Position numbers and translations under genes: made by a program
Notes under the pieces: generated by a model
What the model saw: only the letters and a program-made list of their open reading frames with translations
Database searches by the model: none
What the model was told of the DNA's origin: nothing
Assembly (NCBI GenBank): GCA_016790575.1
Contig: JAEUOU010000001.1
Span: 32,110-96,109 of the forward strand
DNA: 64,000 bases
Direction of reading: 5' to 3'
From: Burkholderiaceae bacterium
GTDB taxonomy: Bacteria; Pseudomonadota; Gammaproteobacteria; Burkholderiales; Burkholderiaceae_C
In this document: piece after piece, positions 55,595-62,808 of the stretch
How positions within the stretch are numbered: position 1 is the stretch's first letter
Layout: each line of letters starts with the position of its first letter

Positions 55595-56572
55595 ATGGAA
55601 ATTTTTGACTACGACAACATCCTGCTGCTGCCCCGCAAGTGCCGCGTGGAAAGCCGCTCCGAGTGCGACGCCAGCGTCGAATTGGGCGGACGCAGCTTTC
55701 GCATCCCGGCCGTCCCGGCGAATATGAAGACGGTGGTTGACGAAGCCACCTGCGTCTGGCTGGCCAAAAACGGCTACTTCTACGTCATGCACCGATTCGA
55801 CCTGGACAACGTCCGGTTCGTGCGCGACATGCGTTCCGAAGGTGTCTACGCTTCGATCTCGCTGGGTGTCAAAGGCCCGGACTACGCCACCGTGGACCGT
55901 CTGGTTGCCGAAGGCCTGGCACCGGAATACATCACCATCGACATTGCCCACGGCCATGCGGACAGCGTGCAGAAGATGATCCGGTACCTGAAGGAGAAGT
56001 TGCCCTCCTCATTCATCATCGCGGGTAATGTCGCCACGCCCGAAGCCGTGATCGACCTGGAGAACTGGGGCGCCGACGCCACCAAGGTCGGCGTGGGGCC
56101 GGGCAAGGTCTGCATCACCAAGCTCAAGACCGGGTTCGGCACGGGCGGCTGGCAGTTGTCGGCGCTCAAGTGGTGCGCCCGCGTGGCGACCAAGCCCATC
56201 ATCGCCGACGGCGGTATCCGCAGCCATGGCGATATCGCCAAGAGCATCCGTTTCGGCGCGACGATGGTCATGATCGGATCCCTGTTTGCCGGCCATGAGG
56301 AATCCCCCGGCAAGACGGTGGAGGTCGACGGTGAGCTCTACAAGGAGTACTACGGCTCCGCCAGCGATTTCAACAAGGGCGAGTACAAGCATGTGGAAGG
56401 CAAACGCATCCTGGAGCCCATCAAGGGCAAACTGGCCGACACCCTCATCGAGATGGAGCAGGATATTCAAAGCTCGATCAGCTATTCCGGCGGCAAGCGG
56501 CTGATGGACATCCGCAAAGTCAACTACGTCATTCTGGGCGGCGACAACGCGGGTGAACACCTGCTGATGTGA
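55595..56572 (+). CDS. guaC: GMP reductase
   Basis: A 325-residue NADPH-dependent TIM-barrel enzyme converting GMP to IMP and ammonia in purine salvage. The catalytic Cys is in [16 protein letters not shown], with [20 protein letters not shown] and [19 protein letters not shown] in the phosphate-binding part and YYGSASDFN. The start [20 protein letters not shown] is complete. The length and [11 protein letters not shown] match the shorter GuaC type. A 90-base leader between the terminator and ATG shows no riboswitch I recognise. Confidence 0.95.
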   Translation: MEIFDYDNILLLPRKCRVESRSECDASVELGGRSFRIPAVPANMKTVVDEATCVWLAKNGYFYVMHRFDLDNVRFVRDMRSEGVYASISLGVKGPDYATVDRLVAEGLAPEYITIDIAHGHADSVQKMIRYLKEKLPSSFIIAGNVATPEAVIDLENWGADATKVGVGPGKVCITKLKTGFGTGGWQLSALKWCARVATKPIIADGGIRSHGDIAKSIRFGATMVMIGSLFAGHEESPGKTVEVDGELYKEYYGSASDFNKGEYKHVEGKRILEPIKGKLADTLIEMEQDIQSSISYSGGKRLMDIRKVNYVILGGDNAGEHLLM

Positions 56573-56596
56573 GCGCCGGTGCCGGCGCCAGCGGTC

Positions 56597-57370
56597 TCAG
56601 CCAAGCTGGCGCCCGGCATGGACCAGCAGCACCAGCCCGCTGAGCACCAGCAGGCCGCAGATCACCCGCCGCAGCCCCTGCACCGGCACCCGGTGCGCCA
56701 GCGTGTGACCGGCCACCACCGCCACCAGCGCCGGCACCACCAGCAGCACCCGCGGCCACAACTGGGCGGCGGCCAGGCGGCCGTCCAGCGCCATCAGCAC
56801 CAGCACGAATGACGCCACCCCGACCATGGTGACCGGCGTGCTGGCCCGCATCGCGTGTGCCGGCACCCCGCGGCGGGCCAGCCAGGCCAGCACCAGCGGA
56901 CCGGCGGTGCCGAACAGCATCTGCACCAGACCAACCCCGGCGCCGTACAACAGCGCCGGGCCGTGGCGCCACCGGCGCGGTTCGGGCGGCGCAGCCGTCG
57001 CCTCGGCGACCGGCGGGGCGCGCAAGGCCCGCACCCCCACCCAGACCACATACAGGCCCAGCGCTGCCATGGCCCAGGCCGGCTGCGCGAGGCGGCCGAC
57101 CCAAAGCCCCAGCAGCGCGCCCAGCAGCAGACCCGGCCACAGCGGCAGCACCACGTCCCAGCGCACCTGCCGCAGGTTCAGCCGGCCCAGCAGCAGCGAG
57201 GCCGCGACATCCATCGCCAGCACCAGCGGCACCACTTCGGACAGTGGCCAGTGCCAGGCCAGCAGCGGCACGATCACCAGCGCCGAGCCGAAGCCGGTCA
57301 GCCCCAGCACGGCATACCCCAGCAGCACCACGGCGCCCACGCCCAGCAGTCCGGTGAATGAAGAGTCCAT
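56597..57370 (-). CDS. TauE/SafE family sulfite exporter-like permease
   Basis: A 257-residue inner-membrane protein with about eight helices and the two internal repeats of the family (LLGYAVLGLTGFGSALVIVP and GVGLVQMLFGTAGPLVLAW). It exports or imports an anion, often an organosulfonate product or sulfite; the substrate is not predictable. It follows the LysR gene by 21 bases on the same strand. Confidence 0.88.
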   Translation of the reverse strand: MDSSFTGLLGVGAVVLLGYAVLGLTGFGSALVIVPLLAWHWPLSEVVPLVLAMDVAASLLLGRLNLRQVRWDVVLPLWPGLLLGALLGLWVGRLAQPAWAMAALGLYVVWVGVRALRAPPVAEATAAPPEPRRWRHGPALLYGAGVGLVQMLFGTAGPLVLAWLARRGVPAHAMRASTPVTMVGVASFVLVLMALDGRLAAAQLWPRVLLVVPALVAVVAGHTLAHRVPVQGLRRVICGLLVLSGLVLLVHAGRQLG

Positions 57371-57391
57371 GGGTGGCGTCCGGCGGTGGTT

Positions 57392-58291
57392 TCAGTCCCG
57401 CAGCCGCTGCGCCACAAAGTGGCGCAGGATGGCCATGGCAGGCGCTTCGGTGCGACCGGTCAGGGTCACATAGGCAAAGCGGGCACCGGCGCGCAGTGGC
57501 GGCTGCACCGTCAGCTCCACCAGCGTGCCCTGTTCCAGCCGCTCGCGCGCCGCCGCCACGATGCCCAGGTACACGGCATCGGTGTCGGCCACGGTCTCGA
57601 CAAGGGCGGCGATGTCCTCGCACTGCAGGCTGGTGAGCTGGCCCGGGTCACCCGCCTCGCCATAGTGGTCCACGAGAATGCGTGCCACCTCATCCGACAG
57701 CGGGGTGGACGCCACCGGGAAGCGGCACAGCGACGCGAACGGCACCGCCTCACCGGTGGCCAGCGGGTGTCCGCTACGGCAGATGAAGCCGGTGCGCAGT
57801 TCGGCCAGTGATTCGATGCGCAAGTCTGGCGCCGGCGCGATGCGGCGCACATCGATGACCAGCGCGTCCAGCTGACGCTGGCGCAGTGCGGTGAGCTGCA
57901 GTTCGGTCGACTCGCGGGCAATCTCCACCTTCACCCCCGGATGGTGCCGGGCGATGTGCTGCAGCAACGGTGTCATCAGCAGTGCACCGGGCCCCGAGCC
58001 CAGCCCGACCCGGATCGCGCCCAGGCCGCCCTGCTGCATCTGGTTGGCGCTGCGGCGCAGCTCCGACGCCTCCAGCGCGATTCGCCGGGCGCGCAGCAAG
58101 GCCACATGGCCCAGCGGCGTGAGTTCGTTGCGGCGCCCGACGCGGTCGAACAGCCGCCCGCCCAGCTCCGCTTCCAGCGACAGGATGCTGCGGCTGAGCG
58201 CCGACTGCGTCAGGTGCCGCTGCTGGGCGGCACGGCTGAACGAACCGGCTTCGGCGACCGCGATCAGGTGCTCCATCTGTTGCAGGTTCAT
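57392..58291 (-). CDS. LysR family transcriptional regulator
   Basis: A 299-residue regulator. The winged helix is MNLQQMEHLIAVAEAGSFSR followed by AAQQRHLTQSALSRSILSLE, and the co-inducer domain starts at about residue 90. ATG 58291 fits the family start. It faces a decayed gene remnant, so its original target operon seems to have been lost; it may still control tauE, with which it is probably co-transcribed. ATGA-N7-TCAT at 58303-58317 is a T-N11-A site just upstream. Confidence 0.92.
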   Translation of the reverse strand: MNLQQMEHLIAVAEAGSFSRAAQQRHLTQSALSRSILSLEAELGGRLFDRVGRRNELTPLGHVALLRARRIALEASELRRSANQMQQGGLGAIRVGLGSGPGALLMTPLLQHIARHHPGVKVEIARESTELQLTALRQRQLDALVIDVRRIAPAPDLRIESLAELRTGFICRSGHPLATGEAVPFASLCRFPVASTPLSDEVARILVDHYGEAGDPGQLTSLQCEDIAALVETVADTDAVYLGIVAAARERLEQGTLVELTVQPPLRAGARFAYVTLTGRTEAPAMAILRHFVAQRLRD

Positions 58292-58302
58292 CGGCAAGTT
58301 CC

Positions 58303-58317
58303 ATGAGTTTCAGTCAT
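58303..58317. promoter_or_regulatory. LysR-type T-N11-A palindrome
   Basis: ATGA-GTTTCAG-TCAT, 12 bases before the LysR start, in the divergent region. The spacing and symmetry fit a LysR box. Confidence 0.55.
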
Positions 58318-58407
58318 GACATTCAAGAGAATAAACCATTGGACACATGAAATGGCACCCCCTCGCATGAGACCGCCTGACCCAAACCCTCTCAGAGCGG
58401 AGACAAC

Positions 58408-58606
58408 ATGACCACCCGCAAGCGCCATTTCCTCGAAACCGTCGCGACCCTGCTGGCAGCGCCGTGCTGGCCGGCGCTGTCTTTGCGCAGACCTTCCCGG
58501 CCAAGCCTGCATGGTCCACAACCCGGGCTATGACATCAACGACGACGCCCTGCCGGTGGGCGCCGCGTACTGGGCGCTGCTGACGGAGCGGTTTCTGGTC
58601 AACTGA
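58408..58606 (+). pseudogene. Deletion scar: Bug-type receptor start joined to M20 amidohydrolase end
   Basis: Three frames are needed. From ATG 58408 the start MTTRKRHFLETVATLLAA leads into a shifted frame reading SAVLAGAVFAQTFPAKP, the signal peptide and mature start typical of Bug/TctC tricarboxylate receptors. From 58511 a third frame reads MVHNPGYDINDDALPVGAAY and WALLTERFLVN to a stop, which is the usual C-terminus of hippurate hydrolase-type M20 peptidases. About 300 and 350 residues respectively are missing. It faces a LysR gene, which probably once regulated both. Confidence 0.75.
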
Positions 58607-58648
58607 GCCATCGCCCGCGCGGTCAGCATCCGATTTGTTCCTGAATTC

Positions 58649-58684
58649 ATAGCAAACAATGACCTTTCCACGCTGGGAATCGGT
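58649..58684 (+). repeat. 36-bp dispersed element, copy 9
   Basis: ATAGC, AAACAAT, GACC, TTTCCACGC, TGGGAATCGG, followed by TTATTTTT. It is intergenic, 43 bases after the deletion scar. Confidence 0.8.
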
Positions 58685-58732
58685 TATTTTTGTCCCGAAT
58701 TCTGCGGCCAGCACACACGGGCGGTGAAAGCG

Positions 58733-59611
58733 TCAGGCCAGGCCGCTCAGCGCCAGCGTGTGCAGCCGGTGACCGGGCTCGGCCAGCGCTTCCAGCACAC
58801 TGAAGTGGTTCAGGCCCGGCAGCGCTTCGCACACCGGCACCACCCGTTCGCCCCAGGCCGCGCGGATCAGGGCGTTCTGGCGCAGAAACTCGGCACTTTC
58901 GTCCCCTCCCACCACGCTGGCCAGTGTGCCGCGTCCGCGCCAGACCGTCGGCGCCGGCAGGCCGGCCGGGCTGGCCTGCCGCACCTGGGCCGGCGTCAGC
59001 CGCAAGGCGTCCTTCAGAAACGGGGTGAAACGCAGCGGCGCCAGGTCGTACAGCCCGGAAATCGACAGCGCATGACGGATCAGACTCGCCGGCAGGTCGC
59101 GCCCCACCTGCTTCCAGCGACAGGTCAGCAGCAAGGCGGCCAGGTGCCCGCCTGCTGAATGGCCGGCCACCGTGATGCGGGCCGGATCGCCGCCATGGGC
59201 CGCGATGTTTCGCCAGGTCCAGGCCAGCGCCTGCACCATCTGCATCGTGATACCCGGGATCGTGGTGGCCGGGCACAGCGCGTAGTTCGGCACCACCACA
59301 CAGACGCCGGCCCGGGTGAACGCGGGCGCGAGGAAGGCGTGGTCCGACTTGTCCAGACTGCGCCAGTAACCGCCGTGCAGAAACACCAGCACCGGCGCCG
59401 ATCCGGGGTGCGCCACCCCCTGTGCCGGAAAAATGTCCAGCCGCGAGGTGGGGTCGTCCCCGTAGGCCAGATCCAGCACACAGGGCTGGGTGGCGCGCAC
59501 GCGGGCCGAACCGTCCGCCCAGCGGGCGAAATGGGTTGCGTGCCCGGGCACCAGGGCCCGGTTGTTGTACATGCGGTCAAACCAGTCGGGGTCAGGGCGG
59601 CGCACGGGCAT
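58733..59611 (-). CDS. Alpha/beta hydrolase, arylformamidase-like
   Basis: A 292-residue serine hydrolase. The oxyanion segment is VLVFLHGGYWRSLDKSDHAF, the nucleophile elbow is ITVAGHSAGGHLAALLL, and the acid and base lie in LASVVGGDESAEF and LPGLNHFSVLE. HGGYWRSLDKSDH is typical of the kynurenine formamidase-like group, but no kyn genes are near, so substrate is open. The ATG at 59611 begins the conserved region; an upstream open frame is not homologous. Confidence 0.82.
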   Translation of the reverse strand: MPVRRPDPDWFDRMYNNRALVPGHATHFARWADGSARVRATQPCVLDLAYGDDPTSRLDIFPAQGVAHPGSAPVLVFLHGGYWRSLDKSDHAFLAPAFTRAGVCVVVPNYALCPATTIPGITMQMVQALAWTWRNIAAHGGDPARITVAGHSAGGHLAALLLTCRWKQVGRDLPASLIRHALSISGLYDLAPLRFTPFLKDALRLTPAQVRQASPAGLPAPTVWRGRGTLASVVGGDESAEFLRQNALIRAAWGERVVPVCEALPGLNHFSVLEALAEPGHRLHTLALSGLA

Positions 59612-59701
59612 CTCCGGGTGGGGTTGTTTACCCCGATCTTGGCACAGATAACATCGGGGACACCCCACCGCGCGATGGAAGACCGATTTACAGTAAAAAA
59701 A

Positions 59702-59737
59702 GCCGGTACCCAGCGTAAAAATGTGCTGTTGCGCTAT
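59702..59737 (-). repeat. 36-bp dispersed element, copy 10
   Basis: On the minus strand: ATAGC, GCAACAG, CACA, TTTTTACGC, TGGGTACCGGC. It ends 15 bases before the HIBADH-like ATG, so its CTAT end adjoins that gene's ribosome site. Confidence 0.75.
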
Positions 59738-59752
59738 AAAAAAGGAACCTAC

Positions 59753-60676
59753 ATGAACCCTGATCTCAACGTCGCCGTGCTTGGTATCGGGCTGATGGGC
59801 TATCCCATGGCAAAACAGCTCTGCCAAGCTGGCTATCGTGTGCATGCCTGGAACCGCAGCGCTGCCAAAGCCGAGCGGCTTGTGCCGTTTGGCGCGACCG
59901 TTCATGACAGTGCCGCCGCAGCAGCAAAACACGCCGACATCGTCATTACGATGCTGGAGAGCGGCCCCGTCGTTGACGCAGTGCTGTTCGGTGATGGCGC
60001 CACCACGCAGGGTGCCGCGTCGGCCTTGCGCCGCGGGGCGCTGGTCATCGACATGTCATCGATCAAGCCGCGCGAAGCGAAAGAGCATGCCGCGCGCCTG
60101 GCGGCCGGTGGCCTTGACTATCTCGATGCACCGGTTTCCGGCGGTACCGTTGGGGCGGAGGCTGCAACCCTGGCCATCATGGCCGGCGGCAGCGCGGCTG
60201 ACTTCGAGCGCGCCTTGCCGCTGTTGCTGACCATGGGTCGCGCTACCCATGTCGGGCCGGTGGGCAGCGGACAACTGGCGAAACTGGCCAACCAGATGAT
60301 CGTCGGCATCACCATTGGCGCGGTCGCCGAGGCATTGCTGCTGTGCGAAAAAGGCGGCGCCGATCCGGCCATGGTCCGCAAGGCGATCTCGGGTGGCTTT
60401 GCCGACAGCCGGGTGCTCCAGGTTCACGGCGAGCGCATGGTGGAGCACGACTTCGCTCCACGCGCCCGCATGACCGTACAACTCAAGGACCTGCGCAACG
60501 CGCTCGACACCGCCGCCTCGTTGCAGTTCGACGCGCCGGTGACCGCCCTGTTCGCGCAGCTGTTTGCCGATGGGGTCAGTCACGGACTGGGCGAACTGGA
60601 CCATGCCGGGCTTTTCGTCGAACTGGCCCGCCGCAACGCCCTGCTCCCGGCCGGTTTCGGAGATAAAGGGAAATGA
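59753..60676 (+). CDS. NAD(P)-dependent oxidoreductase, 3-hydroxyisobutyrate dehydrogenase family
   Basis: A 307-residue beta-hydroxyacid dehydrogenase. The Rossmann start is NVAVLGIGLMGYPMAKQLCQ and continues AGYRVHAWNRS, substrate binding YLDAPVSGGTVGAEAATLAI, and the catalytic Lys in VGSGQLAKLANQMIVG. Substrates in the family include 3-hydroxyisobutyrate, tartronate semialdehyde and succinic semialdehyde. GGAAC lies 6 bases before ATG 59753. Confidence 0.9.
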   Translation: MNPDLNVAVLGIGLMGYPMAKQLCQAGYRVHAWNRSAAKAERLVPFGATVHDSAAAAAKHADIVITMLESGPVVDAVLFGDGATTQGAASALRRGALVIDMSSIKPREAKEHAARLAAGGLDYLDAPVSGGTVGAEAATLAIMAGGSAADFERALPLLLTMGRATHVGPVGSGQLAKLANQMIVGITIGAVAEALLLCEKGGADPAMVRKAISGGFADSRVLQVHGERMVEHDFAPRARMTVQLKDLRNALDTAASLQFDAPVTALFAQLFADGVSHGLGELDHAGLFVELARRNALLPAGFGDKGK

Positions 60677-60703
60677 TCGATGCCTGGAGGGTCCGGGTTA
60701 CTT

Positions 60704-60711
60704 GATACAAT
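60704..60711 (+). promoter_or_regulatory. Extended -10 promoter of tRNA-Ala
   Basis: TGA-TACAAT type sequence (G at -14 region) lies 18-25 bases before the tRNA. No good -35 is seen, which fits an extended -10 promoter. Confidence 0.45.
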
Positions 60712-60728
60712 CAGGCGCGCTTTGAGAT

Positions 60729-60804
<76 letters not shown>

Positions 60805-60810
60805 CTATTC

Positions 60811-60843
60811 AAAAAACCAACCACTCTCGGTTGGTTTTTTTTT
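60811..60843 (+). terminator. Intrinsic terminator of tRNA-Ala
   Basis: AACCAACC-ACTCTC-GGTTGGTT followed by a long T-run, 7 bases after the tRNA. Because the upstream strand is A-rich it could work in both directions. Confidence 0.9.
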
Positions 60844-61069
60844 GCCCGTTTCCCCCAGTGCTGGCGCGGGTTCTTGCCTCGCTGCGACGGACGCCGCTGC
60901 CCCGGACAGCCCCGTGCCGGGCGGTTTTCCGTTCTCTGTTCCCGCCCATTCTCTGTTTCTGCGAAGGACGACTCCGCGCCCAAGCCCGCAATGACGCGGG
61001 CTTCCGGCTGCTTGTTCGTCACGGAAGCCGCTTACACGCAGGCGACCGAGCACGAAGAACAGTGGGGAG
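60844..61069. other. Non-coding stretch between tRNA-Ala and ynfA
   Basis: About 225 bases with no supported gene. I see no integrase, no direct repeat of the tRNA 3' end and no clear terminator for the ynfA gene, which ends here. Confidence 0.5.
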
Positions 61070-61405
61070 CTACGCACTGGTTGACGGTTGCAATGCGATG
61101 ACCGCCATCCCGACCAGTGCGATGGCCGCACCTACCAAGTCCCAGCGAGTCAACGCGATCCCGTCAACGAAGTACAGCCAGACAAGCGCCACGGCGATGT
61201 ACATGCCGCCGTAAGCGGCATAGGTTCGCCCGGCGGCCGTCGGGTGCAATGTCAGCAGCCAGGCGAACAGCGCCAAGGAAAAGGCCGCTGGCAATAGCAG
61301 CCATGCCGACTTGTCCTGCTTCACTACCAGCCAGGGCAAGTAGCAGCCGACGATTTCAGCCACTGCCGTCACGGCAAACAGGAAGGCAACTTTCAGGAGC
61401 TCCAT
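61070..61405 (-). CDS. ynfA: YnfA family (UPF0060) small membrane protein
   Basis: A 111-residue inner-membrane protein with four helices beginning [20 protein letters not shown]. Family blocks [41 protein letters not shown] and [20 protein letters not shown] match UPF0060/YnfA, which resembles small multidrug resistance exporters. ATG 61405 is chosen because AGGAGG lies 7 bases upstream. It begins 2 bases after merR, so both are on one message. Confidence 0.88.
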   Translation of the reverse strand: MELLKVAFLFAVTAVAEIVGCYLPWLVVKQDKSAWLLLPAAFSLALFAWLLTLHPTAAGRTYAAYGGMYIAVALVWLYFVDGIALTRWDLVGAAIALVGMAVIALQPSTSA

Positions 61406-61407
61406 CG

Positions 61408-61815
61408 TCATGCCTCCTGTAGCGCCTGGATCATCGGGCAACGCACCTCTCCCCTTGCGGCGCAGCAGCGCTGCACCAGTTCTTCCAAGACTGCCTCAAT
61501 GCGTTGGAGATCAGCAAGCTTGGCGCGCACATCCGTGAGCTTGCGCTCGGCCTGTTCGCGGGCCTCGGCGCAATGCGACCCATCCTCGAGCTTCAGCAAA
61601 TCTGCGACCTCGTCGAGGCTGAACCCCAGCCGCTGCGCGGACTTGATGAAGCGCACGCGAGCAAGATCTGCCTCGCCATAGCGGCGGATGCCGCCCAGCG
61701 GGCGGTCGGGCTCCTGCATCAGGCTTTTGCGCTGGTAGAAGCGGATCGTCTCGACATTGACCCCAGCGGCCTCGGCCAGGACGCCAATGGTCAGGGTTTC
61801 GGTTGTTTCATTCAT
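61408..61815 (-). CDS. merR: Mercury-responsive regulator MerR
   Basis: A 135-residue regulator starting [20 protein letters not shown]. The winged helix has [20 protein letters not shown] and [17 protein letters not shown]. Hg(II)-binding cysteines fall at residues 82 (LEDGSHC), 117 (with an extra Cys at 118) and 126 (GEVRC), the numbering of the classical protein; this fixes ATG 61815 over an upstream one at 61827. It faces merT across the mer operator and would repress without mercury and activate with it. Confidence 0.96.
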   Translation of the reverse strand: MNETTETLTIGVLAEAAGVNVETIRFYQRKSLMQEPDRPLGGIRRYGEADLARVRFIKSAQRLGFSLDEVADLLKLEDGSHCAEAREQAERKLTDVRAKLADLQRIEAVLEELVQRCCAARGEVRCPMIQALQEA

Positions 61816-61820
61816 AGCGC

Positions 61821-61851
61821 TTGACACCGTACTTAAGTACGGATGTAAGCT
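61821..61851 (+). promoter_or_regulatory. mer promoter and MerR operator
   Basis: -35 TTGACA and -10 TAAGCT are separated by 19 bases, the long spacer typical of MerR promoters. The perfect palindrome CCGTACTTAAGTACGG at 61827-61842 lies between. Initiation would be expected close to base 61858. Confidence 0.93.
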
Positions 61852-61857
61852 TAACTC

Positions 61858-62229
61858 ATGAAACTAGATTCCCCCACTGAATCTCAAAGCGGCGGCGGGC
61901 GCGGCGCACTGTTGACTGGCGGTCTGGCCGCCATCCTCGCGTCCACCTGCTGCCTCGGCCCTCTGGTACTGATCACGCTGGGTGTCTCTGGCGCGTGGAT
62001 CAGCAACTTGACCCTGCTCGAGCCGTATCAGCCCATCTTCATCGCTGCGGCGCTGGTGGCACTGTTTTTCGCGTACCGGCGCATCTGGCGTCCCGTTGCA
62101 GCCTGTGAGCCTGGGCAGGTCTGTGCGCTGCCACAGGTCAACCGCAGCTACAAGGCGTTGTTCTGGATCGTGGTGGTGCTGGTCATCGCTGCGCTCGTAT
62201 TCCCGCTGATCGCGCCCTGGTTCTACTGA
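61858..62229 (+). CDS. merT: Mercuric ion transporter MerT
   Basis: A 123-residue inner-membrane protein with three helices. The first helix has the Cys pair 31-32 ([19 protein letters not shown]), and the cytoplasmic Cys pair is 83 and 89 (ACEPGQVC). It passes Hg(II) from MerP into the cell. The start ATG 61858 lies at the expected transcription start of the mer promoter and no ribosome site is present upstream, so its message may be leaderless. It is slightly longer than the usual 116. Confidence 0.95.
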   Translation: MKLDSPTESQSGGGRGALLTGGLAAILASTCCLGPLVLITLGVSGAWISNLTLLEPYQPIFIAAALVALFFAYRRIWRPVAACEPGQVCALPQVNRSYKALFWIVVVLVIAALVFPLIAPWFY

Positions 62230-62241
62230 AAGGAAACCGCC

Positions 62242-62526
62242 ATGAAAAAACTCGTTGCCCTGGCCGCGTTGGTCGCGATGACCTCGCCCCTCTGGGCTGC
62301 CACGCAGAGCGTCACACTGTCCGTGCCGGGTATGAACTGCGCCACTTGCCCGATCACGGTCAAGAAAGCGCTGACCAAGGTCTCCGGCGTCAGCAAGATC
62401 GATGTGAATCTGGATCGACGTGAGGCCAGAGTGACATTCGATGATGCGAAGGCGAATGTCGAGGCCCTCACACGCGCCACCAAGGACGCGGGTTATCCGT
62501 CCACAGTTGTGGGAGTCGCCCAGTGA
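62242..62526 (+). CDS. merP: Periplasmic mercury-binding protein MerP
   Basis: A 94-residue protein with a signal peptide ending MTSPLWAAT and a heavy-metal-associated domain with the Hg-binding GMNCATC (Cys33, Cys36 in the precursor). It scavenges Hg(II) and hands it to MerT. It follows merT by 12 bases with a GAAAGGA ribosome site. Confidence 0.95.
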   Translation: MKKLVALAALVAMTSPLWAATQSVTLSVPGMNCATCPITVKKALTKVSGVSKIDVNLDRREARVTFDDAKANVEALTRATKDAGYPSTVVGVAQ

Positions 62527-62744
62527 CTGCGGTGATCCTTGAGTCGACGCTGACCTGTCCCGAGTGCGGCTACGCGAAGACCGAGACGATGCCCACCGAC
62601 GCCTGCCAGTGGTTCTACGAGTGTGAGCAATGTCACGCTGTGCTCAAGCCCAAGGCGGGTGACTGCTGCGTGTATTGCTCCTACGGCACAGTGCCTTGCC
62701 CGCCGATCCAGGAGCGTGGCAAGGGCGGCTGCTGTGGATCGTAA
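62523..62744 (+). CDS. GDCCVxC domain-containing protein
   Basis: A 73-residue cytoplasmic protein with eleven Cys. It opens with a zinc-ribbon-like LTCPECGYAKTE and CEQCHAV, then the family motif GDCCVYCSYGTVPCPPIQ and a GGCCGS end. In some relatives a Cys of GDCCVxC is selenocysteine; here it is Cys. Such proteins are often found in mer loci but the role is unknown; metal binding is likely. GTG at 62523 overlaps the merP stop as GTGA. Confidence 0.85.
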   Translation: MTAVILESTLTCPECGYAKTETMPTDACQWFYECEQCHAVLKPKAGDCCVYCSYGTVPCPPIQERGKGGCCGS

Positions 62745-62808
62745 GATCGATAGGAGACCCTCGCGCGGCGCGTCGTAGCTGATAGAGCCCGAGGCAAGCT
62801 ATCTCCAT

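Noticed and set aside
62745..62808. Search for a merA remnant between the GDCCVxC gene and the QueC-like gene
   Set aside because: Only 64 bases separate the stop codons and no reductase motif is readable there.
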